From: a virus
Reading direction: 5' to 3' (one strand)
Length of the DNA: 56,984 bases
IMG/VR virus record: IMGVR_UViG_3300021057_000013
Span: 1 to 56,984 of that record
The position numbers and the translations under genes were made by a program. How positions within the stretch are numbered: position 1 is the stretch's first letter; the number at the start of each line of letters is the position of its first letter. The notes beneath the pieces are model-generated. The model ran no database searches and was not told the origin of the DNA. It worked only from the letters and a program-made list of their open reading frames with translations. This document shows positions 48,354-56,022 of the stretch, one piece after another.

Positions 48354-48895
48354 ACGGCGACCAGCTCGCCATACGTGATCCCCTCGGGGGTGTAGATCAA
48401 TTCGGTCGGGGCGAGCTGCAGATCCAGCAGCCAGGCGTCGCCCTGGCGGGTCAGATCGCCGCGGCGCAGCTTGCAGCTTTTCAGGGTCTGGTAATCCTCG
48501 GGCCGGGGCAGATCGAAGGGCAGCAGGACACGCTCGGACAGCTGGCGCTCGGGCAGCAGCAGGGAGATGCTGAACTGCCGGCCCTTGATGCTCAGGCCGT
48601 TGTCGTAGTAGACCAGCTTTTGCGGGGCCAGCGGGCCGCTGACGATGGCGAGATCGTAGGAGGCCTTGCGGTAGGTGGCAACCGTACTGATCGCGACCGA
48701 GCAGAGCGGCCCGCTGAGGTAGGTCTCGCGGCGAGCGCGGCCGTACATCTGGGCGCGGATCTGGAAGACATCCAGCAGATGGGCGGGCGCCTGGGCATGG
48801 ATCCAGCCGCAGATCCGCGCAAACTCGTCCAGCGTCGCGGCCAGGGCCTTCTCAGTCTCGGCGTCAGGAAGCAGGCGGGCTTGCAAGTGGATCAT
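48350..48895 (-). CDS. TnpB/OrfB N-terminal-like protein lacking RuvC domain
   Basis: 181 residues from ATG 48895 behind AAGGAG. The start (LQARLLPDAETEKALAATL, FARICGWIHAQ) and the later SVAISTVATYRKA, VYYDNGLSIKGR, VLLPFDL and DAWLLDLQLAPTE follow, in order, the N-terminal WED/REC region of IS605 OrfB (TnpB) proteins of the type with LLPTPEQ...ACNWIAE starts. The protein ends (YTPEGITYGELVAV) where the first RuvC motif should begin, so no nuclease is present. The stop is followed by hairpin repeats. It may be a domesticated fragment, an RNA-binding regulator, or decay. The identification is from recalled family patterns. Confidence 0.6.
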   Translation of the reverse strand: MIHLQARLLPDAETEKALAATLDEFARICGWIHAQAPAHLLDVFQIRAQMYGRARRETYLSGPLCSVAISTVATYRKASYDLAIVSGPLAPQKLVYYDNGLSIKGRQFSISLLLPERQLSERVLLPFDLPRPEDYQTLKSCKLRRGDLTRQGDAWLLDLQLAPTELIYTPEGITYGELVAV

Positions 48896-49304
48896 GGTGG
48901 TCTTTGTCTCCTTGGGGCGATAATGAAACGCTGAATCTCTGCATCAAAATGGCGCGGGAAACAGATTTCCCGCGCCAGGTCGGGTGCTCTTCCTGCCAAA
49001 AGGCGAGCAGCTCCTCAACAATCGATTGAACATGGGCTTTAGAGGCGCGCATTCTGGCCCTAAGAAGGTAGGAGTTTTGAATTTCAGCCTGACAAGCCAG
49101 GCGCCGATCATCGGGAGTGAGAAAAACAGCCTGCAGCCGAAGATAGCGCCGGCCATGCCGCTTGATTCGGCTGGCCTTCCATGTCCACCGCTTCACATCG
49201 GCAATAGCATTCAACTGCGGGTCATCGTTTATAAATCCAGAAATCTCTTCGGGTAACAGGAGCTTGAGATTGGTGATAGGAAGCACCGGCTGGCCTTCGC
49301 TCAT
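48864..49304 (-). CDS. Hypothetical protein upstream of TnpB-like gene
   Basis: 146 residues from ATG 49304. Basic central region (VKRWTWKASRIKRHGRRYLRLQAVFL) and a helical segment later (AHVQSIVEELLAFWQEEH). Overlaps the TnpB-like gene by 32 bases, so the two are probably co-translated. Basicity suggests nucleic acid binding. No family recognised. Slightly lower GC than its neighbours. Confidence 0.55.
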   Translation of the reverse strand: MSEGQPVLPITNLKLLLPEEISGFINDDPQLNAIADVKRWTWKASRIKRHGRRYLRLQAVFLTPDDRRLACQAEIQNSYLLRARMRASKAHVQSIVEELLAFWQEEHPTWRGKSVSRAILMQRFSVSLSPQGDKDHHDPLASPPAS

Positions 49305-49756
49305 GACGGCACCTCGGCCGCCTGGGGATCGCGCGGCGCCGGCAGGGTCAGGGTGATCACCAGCCGCTCGGGGCCGTCCTTATGAACGGCCAGCGCCTGC
49401 AGCATCGCCAGCGCGAGATCGATCGCGGCAGCCGGCCCGCCCTGCGCTTCGGCCGTCCGGCAGGCCGTTTCAATTTCGGCGGCGAGAGCCTGCAGGCCCT
49501 CGCGGATCTGGATCGAGGCCGTATGGGGATCCGGCCGCAGTACTGGCTCGGCGCGAAAGCCTTCCTTGCCGGCCTGGCCGGGCCAGCACTCCACGGCATT
49601 GTAGCCGCGGGGATCGAAGTGAATAAACACGCCCTTGAACAGCTTTACATCCAGGCTGCAGTGCCGGCAGATCAGGGGCTCGCGGCCCTGGTAGGGCACG
49701 AAGCCGATAGCATGATAGGCATCGCTATACGGGCTGGGATCGGCGATCTGGCTCAT
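49301..49756 (-). CDS. Zinc-type hypothetical protein
   Basis: 151 residues. CRHC near residue 31 and a later C could hold a metal; residues 80-115 are helical. Overlaps neighbours by 4 bases on each side. Not recognised. Confidence 0.55.
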   Translation of the reverse strand: MSQIADPSPYSDAYHAIGFVPYQGREPLICRHCSLDVKLFKGVFIHFDPRGYNAVECWPGQAGKEGFRAEPVLRPDPHTASIQIREGLQALAAEIETACRTAEAQGGPAAAIDLALAMLQALAVHKDGPERLVITLTLPAPRDPQAAEVPS

Positions 49757-50085
49757 GGCGTATCCTCGGGCAGCGGGGAATACGGCAGCGAGCGATAGGC
49801 TGGGCCTTTGCCGAGATCCTCAAAGAAGGAGTTCGGGAGACGAAAGCGGCCATAATCGGCATCGGTCATCACAGGGCGAGCCGGCTCCTCCCAGCGCTGC
49901 CGGGGTGTCGGCGTTTCCAGCCGGGGCACGGGCTGGCCGGCGCGCTGCTGCAGCTGCTCGGCCGTCTCGGCGACCATTCCGCCGAAGCAGTAGCGGGAGC
50001 CGGTATTGCTGTGCAGGAAGATCGCCGGCTCGAGCTTCAGCGGCTCGATCGGCTGCTCGCAGTGGGCGCAGAGGGCAGCACTCAT
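49753..50085 (-). CDS. Small CxxC hypothetical protein
   Basis: 110 residues with CAHC at 6-9 and a later RYCFGG. Proline-rich second half (RLETPTPRQRWEEPARPV). Overlaps both neighbours by 4 bases. Not recognised. Confidence 0.5.
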   Translation of the reverse strand: MSAALCAHCEQPIEPLKLEPAIFLHSNTGSRYCFGGMVAETAEQLQQRAGQPVPRLETPTPRQRWEEPARPVMTDADYGRFRLPNSFFEDLGKGPAYRSLPYSPLPEDTP

Positions 50086-50306
50086 TTTCGGTACATGCCC
50101 AGCAGCATATAGAAAGCAAAGAGCGGCACGACAAGGAAGATCAGGGACAGCGCCCAGGCCCAGCCCGTGAGATGGAGCTTGTACAGCTCTGCCCGCGTCA
50201 GGCTGAGCTCGCCGCGCTTGATCTGCTCATCGATCGCCATCGCTTTGCTGCGGAAGGCTTCCGCTTCGGTGAACAGGCGCATAACTCGCTCAGGGGTGGG
50301 GATCAC
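50082..50306 (-). CDS. Small single-pass membrane protein
   Basis: 74 residues from GTG 50306, which overlaps the upstream stop (GTGA). A helical N-terminus is followed by one transmembrane segment (WAWALSLIFLVVPLFAFYML, about 50-69) and a basic end. The longer in-frame version from ~50444 runs through the preceding gene and is rejected. Confidence 0.55.
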   Translation of the reverse strand: MIPTPERVMRLFTEAEAFRSKAMAIDEQIKRGELSLTRAELYKLHLTGWAWALSLIFLVVPLFAFYMLLGMYRK

Positions 50307-50464
50307 GGCCCTTTGCTCCTCTCTGCCGGCGCAGCCAAAAGCAGAGAGCCACAAGGAACATGCGTAGCCTTGTAGGCTTCGGCAGCATAGTAGACCGACC
50401 CGAAGAAGGCGGCCGCGATGACCATCACCTTCATATAGCCCCAATACGAATCATTCAAATTCAT
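50303..50464 (-). CDS. Small membrane protein
   Basis: 53 residues from ATG 50464, which follows the previous TAG directly; GAGATGAGG lies upstream. A hydrophobic segment (VMVIAAAFFGSVYYAA, residues 13-28) fits one membrane helix. Both it and the next gene encode membrane peptides in a coupled pair. Confidence 0.5.
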   Translation of the reverse strand: MNLNDSYWGYMKVMVIAAAFFGSVYYAAEAYKATHVPCGSLLLAAPAERSKGP

Positions 50465-50674
50465 CTACCTCATCTCCTCTTCTGCCGCCGCCATGATCTC
50501 GGGAAGTCTGGCCATCTGCCCGAGCGAATCGCCGAACTCGCGAGCCTCCGACAGACTCAGATCTATCTCGATCGTCAGGCGCAGAAAGGGCCTGACAGAA
50601 TCGCCGGTCTTCACCGAGAAGCGAACACCATCGCCGGTTTCCAGGCTGTGCTGAATCAGCTTCTCGATGCTCAC
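50465..50674 (-). CDS. Small hypothetical protein
   Basis: 69 residues: an amphipathic start, TGDGVRFSVKTGDSV and a helical end (FGDSLGQMARLPEIMAAAEE). Overlaps the glycosyltransferase gene by 4 bases. Not recognised. Confidence 0.5.
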   Translation of the reverse strand: MSIEKLIQHSLETGDGVRFSVKTGDSVRPFLRLTIEIDLSLSEAREFGDSLGQMARLPEIMAAAEEEMR

Positions 50675-52254
50675 GGCGGGCTATCCTTTCCGGCCAGAAT
50701 CTGCTCATAGGCTCGCTCGAGACTGCCGACGAAGGCGCCGGCATCGAAGATGGGCGAGCGGCTGATCTGCTGCCGAATGTGCTGCCGGATGGCCAGCCGC
50801 TTGCTGCCGTCGAGCGCGCCGACCGCCAGGCCGAGATGCACGGCCAGGCGCACATAGTCTTCCGGGGTCGCGGCGACGTACTCGCCGAGATCGGCCGCGC
50901 GCAGGATCGAGACGCTGGTATTGATGCCCCCGGCATCGCAGGCAATCAGCGGGCAGCCCATGTAGAGCGCTTCCGAGCTGGTGACGCCGCCTTGGTAGGG
51001 GAAGGGATCCAGGGCGATATCGACGCCGTGATACCACTCCATGAACTCCCGCCGGCTGCCGGCTCCCGCGCCGAGAATCCGGGTCGGGTCGATGCCGTGA
51101 TCGGCGAAGCGGGCTTTCAGTTTCTCCAGAATCTCAGGGTCGCTCAGGGCCTTGGCGCGAAGCGAGAGGAGAGAGGAGGGGATCAGGCGCAGGATGTGGG
51201 CCCAGCATTCGATCACGGTGTCGTTCAGCTTGAAGAGGCTGTTGGCGCTGCCGAAGACGACGGCCGCGCGATCGGGCACCTGCAGCGGCAACTCGGGCTC
51301 GGGCCGATAGAACATATTGCTGGGAATGCGGGCCAGGCGCTCGGGGATCAGGTGGGCCTGATGATCGGGGATCATAGCATCATCCAGCAGGACATAGTCG
51401 ATCGCCGGGTGGGCAATCGGCGTGATGAAGCCCAGGCCCGTGGCAATCCGGGGCGCGGGCTTGCGGGCGAGCAGGGGCAGGCGATGGCCCGAGCTGTAAC
51501 CGCTGAGATCGACCAGCAGATCAAGCTTGTGCTGGCGCATCAGCAGCTCAGCGGCGCGATCGGTGCGGCGGGAGATGTCGTAAAAGCGGTGCTCAGTCTT
51601 CAGGCGCGCGGTCAGATCGTCGGGTTTGTCGGTGTTGGAGTAGAGAAAGAGCTCGAAGCGCTCGCGGTCGTAATGCTGAAAGAGCGGCTCGAGCAGGACC
51701 ATGACCGTATGCCGGTTGAAATCGGCCGAGAGGTAGCCGAGCCGGATCTTGCGATCCCGCGGCGCTGGCGGCAGCACCCAGGGGCGGATCGGGCGGCTCA
51801 GGCGCTGGCGGCAAAAATCGCGCATCTCGGCGGCGAAGGCCGGCAGGGTGCGCAGCGTCGTGGCGGTGAAGACCAGCTCGGCATGGGCGGCCAGCGTCGC
51901 GGCGCGATCCCCGCTGCGCTGGAGCAGGGCGACGGCCTCACGCTTCAGGCGCAGCCCGCGCTCGGGCTCCAGCGTGTCGCCGTAGACATTGGCCAGGTTG
52001 CCCAGGGCCTGGGCCTGGTCGGGATCGAGCGTCAGCGCGCGCCGGTAGCAGCGGATCGCCTGGCCGAGCTTCCAGTTCTGCTGGTAGATCGCGCCGAGGT
52101 TCGTCCAGGTGTTCGCATCCTCGTGGTAGTTCAGGGCTTCGGTGTAGGCCGTGATCGCTGCGTTCCAATCGCCGGCTTCGAAGGCCGCCGCGCCGCGGGC
52201 ATAGGCGGCAGCATGGGCGGCCGGGATCGCTTTGGCGGGCAGGTAGAGCGTCAT
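50671..52254 (-). CDS. TPR plus OGT-type (GT41-like) glycosyltransferase
   Basis: 527 residues from ATG 52254, which overlaps the previous stop. Residues ~15-130 are TPR repeats (AITAYTEALNYHED, NLGAIYQQNWKLGQAIRCYRRAL, ALGNLANVYGDT). From ~165 the O-GlcNAc-transferase-like catalytic region follows: RLGYLSADFNRHTV (171-184), LLVDLSGYSSGHRL (246-259), LDPFPYQGGVTSSEALYMG (415-433). These match the family's conserved segments. Such enzymes add sugars to Ser/Thr of proteins. In a phage it may modify host proteins or virion proteins; the target is unknown. Confidence 0.85.
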   Translation of the reverse strand: MTLYLPAKAIPAAHAAAYARGAAAFEAGDWNAAITAYTEALNYHEDANTWTNLGAIYQQNWKLGQAIRCYRRALTLDPDQAQALGNLANVYGDTLEPERGLRLKREAVALLQRSGDRAATLAAHAELVFTATTLRTLPAFAAEMRDFCRQRLSRPIRPWVLPPAPRDRKIRLGYLSADFNRHTVMVLLEPLFQHYDRERFELFLYSNTDKPDDLTARLKTEHRFYDISRRTDRAAELLMRQHKLDLLVDLSGYSSGHRLPLLARKPAPRIATGLGFITPIAHPAIDYVLLDDAMIPDHQAHLIPERLARIPSNMFYRPEPELPLQVPDRAAVVFGSANSLFKLNDTVIECWAHILRLIPSSLLSLRAKALSDPEILEKLKARFADHGIDPTRILGAGAGSRREFMEWYHGVDIALDPFPYQGGVTSSEALYMGCPLIACDAGGINTSVSILRAADLGEYVAATPEDYVRLAVHLGLAVGALDGSKRLAIRQHIRQQISRSPIFDAGAFVGSLERAYEQILAGKDSPP

Positions 52255-52520
52255 GTCAGCAGGCCTTCCTTTTCCATCGCTTCGCCGACCACCTCGGCCC
52301 ACCAGATCTCCCCGCCGCGGGCAGCATCGGATTTGGCCGCGGCAGCGATCCGGGCCAGCTTGCCCTCGGCGGCTTCGGCGCGGGCGGTCATTGCCTCCAG
52401 CTGCTCGGCCAGCGCCTGCAGCTCGATCCGCAACGGATGCCGCTGCTCCAGCTCCTGCAGGCTGGTCTGCAGGGTGTCGGGCAGGTTGTGCAGAATCGGG
52501 CGGATCGGATCCCGGCTCAT
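52251..52520 (-). CDS. Small coiled-coil protein
   Basis: 89 residues, with a coiled coil at ~20-65 (LQELEQRHPLRIELQALAEQLEAM). Directly upstream of the glycosyltransferase, ATGA-coupled; may be a partner. Not recognised. Confidence 0.5.
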   Translation of the reverse strand: MSRDPIRPILHNLPDTLQTSLQELEQRHPLRIELQALAEQLEAMTARAEAAEGKLARIAAAAKSDAARGGEIWWAEVVGEAMEKEGLLT

Positions 52521-52798
52521 AGGCGGCCTGCTTGCTCGAGCAGATACCGGACCCGGCCGGCCTGCTGGATCGGCGGGTGCTGGCTGGTAACGGCTTTTTC
52601 AATATCATGCAGCAGGACCCAGGCCTCGATCAGGTAGCGCTCGAAAACCCGCGCGCGCTCCTCGGCCGAGATCTGGATCGCGGCAGGCATGGAAAACATC
52701 AGGGGCCGGCCGTCGGCGGTTTCGGCGTGCAAAACGATCACATCCGGATTCAAGGGTGAAATGATTTCACCTTTGACCTGGGCTTGGCGATCGCTCAT
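52517..52798 (-). CDS. Hypothetical protein overlapping palindrome copy 3
   Basis: 93 residues, strand-rich first half and helical second half. Residues ~9-16 (KGEIISPL) are encoded by the 23-bp palindrome, so the site is maintained within coding sequence. Overlaps both neighbours by 4 bases. Not recognised. Confidence 0.5.
   Translation of the reverse strand: MSDRQAQVKGEIISPLNPDVIVLHAETADGRPLMFSMPAAIQISAEERARVFERYLIEAWVLLHDIEKAVTSQHPPIQQAGRVRYLLEQAGRL
52752..52774. repeat. 23-bp palindrome, copy 3 of 3
   Basis: AAGGGTGAAAT, central G, ATTTCACCTTT; one arm mismatch. It lies within a coding sequence, unlike the other two copies at 8933 and 24484. Confidence 0.8.
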
Positions 52799-53040
52799 GC
52801 GGCTACCCGGTTATTGCAATTCATCGATTCCCTCACCAAATGAGAAAATCGATTAATAATCAGGGTTATTAGATCTGAAATTTGAAAGCCGCATGACATC
52901 AGGGTTTCAAAATTGATCCGCCAACTTAACAATTCTTTATCAAAACCGGGGGTACGGATGTCACAGACGGAAGCGGGCGAAAGCGGTATACTTTCCCGCC
53001 CGAAAATTGCATAGATCTTGGCCTTGAGAGGATGTGCCAC
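52795..53040 (-). CDS. Hypothetical protein
   Basis: 81 residues from GTG 53040. Lower GC than the region (INFETLMSCGFQISDLITLIINRF). It begins the minus-strand series 53040-48350. The 216-base gap 53041-53256 upstream holds an extended -10 (TGA-TAAACT, minus strand, near 53070) and a GTGAT/ATCAC inverted repeat around it, but no gene. Confidence 0.45.
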   Translation of the reverse strand: MAHPLKAKIYAIFGRESIPLSPASVCDIRTPGFDKELLSWRINFETLMSCGFQISDLITLIINRFSHLVRESMNCNNRVAA

Positions 53041-53213
53041 GCCAGACGCCTTACCGAGTGATGCCTCTAGTTTATCACCGTTTTGTCAAAAGTGTACCCG
53101 CCGTACCCAAATACATCATTTCACTCAGTTATTGATAAGATTGATGGTGACTGGCTTTGACACTTCCGGGCGAAGCGCTTGTGCTTGTCAATGCATGGCA
53201 GAGGAGAGAAACG

Positions 53214-53242
53214 AAAAAGGCCCCGGAGTTATCCGGGGCCTT
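53214..53242 (-). terminator. Intrinsic terminator behind the RHH gene
   Basis: GGCCCCGGA (53219-53227) pairs with TCCGGGGCC (53232-53240), extended by AA/TT pairs. On the minus strand TTTTT follows (53218-53214). It ends the short transcript from 53744. Confidence 0.8.
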
Positions 53243-53256
53243 GTCTGGTGCGTGAA

Positions 53257-53454
53257 TCAGGGAGCGAGCCCGCAGCGCTGGCGAACCCAGGCCGAGAGGC
53301 GCAGGCCCTCGGCGGCGGCGGCGGCTTCCAGTTGGGTCTTTTCGGCCTGGGTGACGCGAAAGCCAATTACAGGATCTTTACGCTCGGCTTTATTGGCTTT
53401 GGCGGCGCGCTGATTGCCCGGCTCAGCGCCGCGCCTGCTGGTCTGATTGGCCAT
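53257..53454 (-). CDS. RHH / MobC-like small DNA-binding protein
   Basis: 65 residues from ATG 53454. Basic, Ala/Lys-rich start, then VIGFRVTQAEKTQLEAAAAAEGLRLSAWVRQRCG, the layout of a ribbon-helix-helix domain, as in MobC-type relaxosome proteins. It follows the 53744 gene with an overlapping TAATG and precedes the terminator. Likely a regulator; a mobilisation role would need an oriT or relaxase, neither of which is in the window. Confidence 0.65.
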   Translation of the reverse strand: MANQTSRRGAEPGNQRAAKANKAERKDPVIGFRVTQAEKTQLEAAAAAEGLRLSAWVRQRCGLAP

Positions 53455-53744
53455 TATTCGCTGATCCACTTGCTGGTAGCGCCGCTCAGCTTGGCGACGG
53501 CTTCGGCGGAAAGCTCGAACCGCTTGGAGCCACCGGCCCAAGCCAGGACGCCGCTCATGCCGGCTTCGCGAGGATTCACCACCTTGGGAAGGCCGTTCCA
53601 AAGATCGCGGGGGTTGAAGGACTCGGCAGAATTGATGCGGAAAGAGCCGTTATCGAACTCGGCCGCGAACCGGGCGCGCACGGAGGGGCGGTATTCAGTG
53701 CTGCCGGCGGGGTGGATTTCAGCGGTCCCGATCAGATTGTTCAT
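53454..53744 (-). CDS. Hypothetical protein, gene of the early minus-strand unit
   Basis: 96 residues from ATG 53744, behind AAAGGAG. Beta-rich (IGTAEIHPAGSTEYRPSVRARFAAEFDNGSFRI), a short helix later. Driven by the strong promoter at 53792-53820. Not recognised; this position, behind a strong promoter and a divergent regulator set, is that of a cro-like or early control gene. Confidence 0.6.
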   Translation of the reverse strand: MNNLIGTAEIHPAGSTEYRPSVRARFAAEFDNGSFRINSAESFNPRDLWNGLPKVVNPREAGMSGVLAWAGGSKRFELSAEAVAKLSGATSKWISE

Positions 53745-53791
53745 GGTGTTTTGTCTCCTTTGATTCGGGCTCTCGTCCCGTCCATAATTCA

Positions 53792-53820
53792 ATTAAAACA
53801 CAGCCTATCTGATTTGTCAA
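53792..53820 (-). promoter_or_regulatory. Strong sigma-70-type promoter
   Basis: Minus strand TTGACA (53815-53820), 17-base spacer, TTTAAT (53792-53797). The surrounding ~100 bases are AT-rich. It lies 48 bases upstream of the ATG at 53744 and is the best consensus promoter in the window. Confidence 0.8.
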
Positions 53821-53916
53821 ACAAAACAGAAAAGGTTTTTCTGAATCATAGCCGGATCGTTTCGCCTCAGAGTGTCACCAGGCTATCACGCCGACCTGAC
53901 AGATCCGGTCAGGTGC

Positions 53917-54384
53917 TCAGGCCAGGAACAGCCGCACGCCGAGGGCCTGGCCGAGCGCCTGCAGGTACTCATGCCGGGGATGGGTACGCCGGCCGAGCTC
54001 CAGCGATTTGACATAATCCATGCTGGTATCCGAAACCTCTCCGAGATGGGCCTGGCTCCAGCCGTGCCCGACGCGCAGCAGCTCCAGCGAGCGCGGGGTG
54101 AACTGGCACAGGGGCGGGGCGCCAGGGCTCGGCGGCAGCTGCTGCAGCGGCCAGATGCTCCAGATATTCCCGATCCGCTCGCGCATGCCATCGGTCACGC
54201 TGGCCTCGCCGCTGAGCAGCTTGCGGGCCAGGGACCGGGACTTGCGCAGCAGCGGGGCCAGGGCGCGGGCATCGATCCGCGCGGCCTGGCAGAGCAGGCG
54301 CAGCGTGTGCGCGTCGAGCTCCAGCCAGAAGGGATCGCCCGCGCAGGGAGCCCACTGGAGCCGCTTATAAATGTCGTCGCTCAT
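53917..54384 (-). CDS. Double HTH (XRE-like) regulator
   Basis: 155 residues. Two HTH-like segments: AARIDARALAPLLRKSRSLARKLLSG (about 33-58) and HGWSQAHLGEVSDTSMDYVKSLELGRRTHP (about 108-136). The second is a clear Cro/CI-type domain. Located just upstream of the strong promoter at 53792, so it may control it. No C-terminal self-cleavage domain, so it is not a classical SOS-inducible CI. Confidence 0.7.
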   Translation of the reverse strand: MSDDIYKRLQWAPCAGDPFWLELDAHTLRLLCQAARIDARALAPLLRKSRSLARKLLSGEASVTDGMRERIGNIWSIWPLQQLPPSPGAPPLCQFTPRSLELLRVGHGWSQAHLGEVSDTSMDYVKSLELGRRTHPRHEYLQALGQALGVRLFLA

Positions 54385-54433
54385 TCTTTCAGTCTGCCAG
54401 AGCCCGGCGCCGGATGCCGTGACAGAATCCCAA

Positions 54434-54847
54434 TCAGGTGATCGCCTTGGAGTCGGTGACGACAGCCGTAGCGACCGGCCCCACTTGCTGGCGCAGCAGC
54501 TTTACTGTCTGCTCGATCGCATCCACTCGCCGCAGCATCCGCTCGCTTAGCTCGTCAGCAATAGGCAGGGATGCTGGCAACTCGACCGTTGCCGTCTCAA
54601 CAGGGTCCGGTCCATAGCCCATGATGGCCAGCGTGCCGCAGAGGGCATGCTTGATCACGAAGTCGGCATGGCCGGTGTGGCCGTGCCCCATCACCGAGAT
54701 CTCCAGATAGTCCGTCTGCAACTCCTGCGCCCGCTTCAGGTGCCAGGCCGCCCGAATCAGACCGGGGCCGTAGTGGCGCAGCGCCTTCGATCCTTCCTCA
54801 GAGACCTGATCGCAGGCAGGGCAGTGGAGATAGTAGGTTGTGCTCAT
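54434..54847 (-). CDS. CxxC hypothetical protein
   Basis: 137 residues from ATG 54847. CPACD near residue 9 suggests half a zinc ribbon. The middle (LEISVMGHGHTGHADFVIKHALCG) is unusual, and the C-terminal ~35 residues are coiled coil. Start overlaps the next gene by four bases. Not recognised. Confidence 0.5.
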   Translation of the reverse strand: MSTTYYLHCPACDQVSEEGSKALRHYGPGLIRAAWHLKRAQELQTDYLEISVMGHGHTGHADFVIKHALCGTLAIMGYGPDPVETATVELPASLPIADELSERMLRRVDAIEQTVKLLRQQVGPVATAVVTDSKAIT

Positions 54848-55194
54848 AGGGCATTCACCCACCTTGAAGCAGGATGCGGCGAGGGCTTCGGCTTCCGGCC
54901 CCGCAGCGCCGGCTGCGGCCGGTCCAGCGGGTAGCCGATCGGCGGGGCCTTCGGCTGCAGCCGCGGATCGAAGGCCGGCAGATACCAGCGCCGGCTCGGG
55001 GCCGTGGCCTGGCAGCGCCCGCAGCAGAGCCGCACCCACTCGGGCCGGGCCTCGAGCGCGCGGTGCACGCCGCCGAACAACTGATACCGCCGGCAGACGC
55101 CGCACTTGAAGAAGTCACCCGCCTTCAGCTCGCGCAGCAGGCCCTGCGGGGAATAGGCCTGCTCGGGATACTCGGGGCCGATGTAGCGGGTCAT
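54844..55194 (-). CDS. Zinc-ribbon-like hypothetical protein
   Basis: 116 residues from ATG 55194. CGVC (about 31-34) and CCGRC (about 57-61) form a four-cysteine zinc-ribbon-like site. The second half is proline and arginine rich. The ATG overlaps the previous stop. Not recognised. Confidence 0.55.
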   Translation of the reverse strand: MTRYIGPEYPEQAYSPQGLLRELKAGDFFKCGVCRRYQLFGGVHRALEARPEWVRLCCGRCQATAPSRRWYLPAFDPRLQPKAPPIGYPLDRPQPALRGRKPKPSPHPASRWVNAL

Positions 55195-55649
55195 GGGTGC
55201 CGCCGTTCCGCGATCGCCTGCATGGCGATCGAGCGCTGCAGGCCCTGGCGCAGCGCGGGGATCTCGCGCCAGCGGTAGCCGAGTGACATCCCGCCGAGGC
55301 CGCTGATCGGATCGGGGAAGAACCAGCTGGCCCGGATCTGCCGGCCGGTGCGGATGTAGGTAGCCAGATCCCGGCAGAGCGCTTGCAGGGTCGCGTTTCC
55401 GCTGAAGCCCGGCCAATCGTAGATAGCGGCCGTCGGCACCCAGCGCCAGGTGCTGCTGTCGACCCAGAAGATCCGGCCGTCGTCGGCGACCTCGAAGCGG
55501 CTGACCCGCTCCCCGTGGCAGAACCAGCGCGGGCCCGTCGCGGCGATCTGGGCGATGACCTCGTTGGCAATCACCATACGCTGCCGGCGGGCGGCCAGGC
55601 CCTGGCGCTGCCGCGTGGCGGGGGAGACATAGGGTTTGGCTTTATGCAT
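55191..55649 (-). CDS. Hypothetical protein
   Basis: 152 residues from ATG 55649. A basic start (MHKAKPYVSPATRQRQGLAARRQRM) precedes an alpha/beta body (WFCHGERVSRFEVADDGRIFWVDSSTWRWVP). The start overlaps the preceding gene by eight bases. Trp-rich, not recognised. Confidence 0.55.
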   Translation of the reverse strand: MHKAKPYVSPATRQRQGLAARRQRMVIANEVIAQIAATGPRWFCHGERVSRFEVADDGRIFWVDSSTWRWVPTAAIYDWPGFSGNATLQALCRDLATYIRTGRQIRASWFFPDPISGLGGMSLGYRWREIPALRQGLQRSIAMQAIAERRHP

Positions 55650-56022
55650 GGGCCACCTCCAAATCAAAATGCTGATGTAGCCGGCGGCGAGACGCTTCCA
55701 GATCCAACTGGACCGAGACCCTGGCCTCTTTGTGTTTTTCTGCCCAGCGGTACATAATGCGCCGGATCAGCTCGGCCTGAATCTCGTTTCGGCGCTTCAG
55801 CACAGGCACCGAGGCGGAAGCATTCATCACCGTGACCCAGTAGGCACCCTCGAGCTGATAGCGAAACGTCGCCTGCATGATGCGGCGATTGGGTCCGGAG
55901 CGGTCCCGGCCCGACTCGAAAAAGGACCAGTTCCGGGGATCGCCGATCTGCCCCCAGAAAGCAGCGTCTTCGCGCTGCCAGTGGCGGCCCACGGTAACGG
56001 TGGGCATCCAGAGATCAGGCAT
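55642..56022 (-). CDS. Hypothetical protein
   Basis: 126 residues from ATG 56022. First half: Trp/Phe-rich (NWSFFESGRDRSGPNRRIMQATFRYQLEGAYWVTVMNA); second half helical and basic. The C-terminal residues (EVAHA) match those of the upstream gene (EVAHA), a small repeat at DNA level around the two CATGGGCCACCTCC junctions. Not recognised. Confidence 0.55.
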   Translation of the reverse strand: MPDLWMPTVTVGRHWQREDAAFWGQIGDPRNWSFFESGRDRSGPNRRIMQATFRYQLEGAYWVTVMNASASVPVLKRRNEIQAELIRRIMYRWAEKHKEARVSVQLDLEASRRRLHQHFDLEVAHA

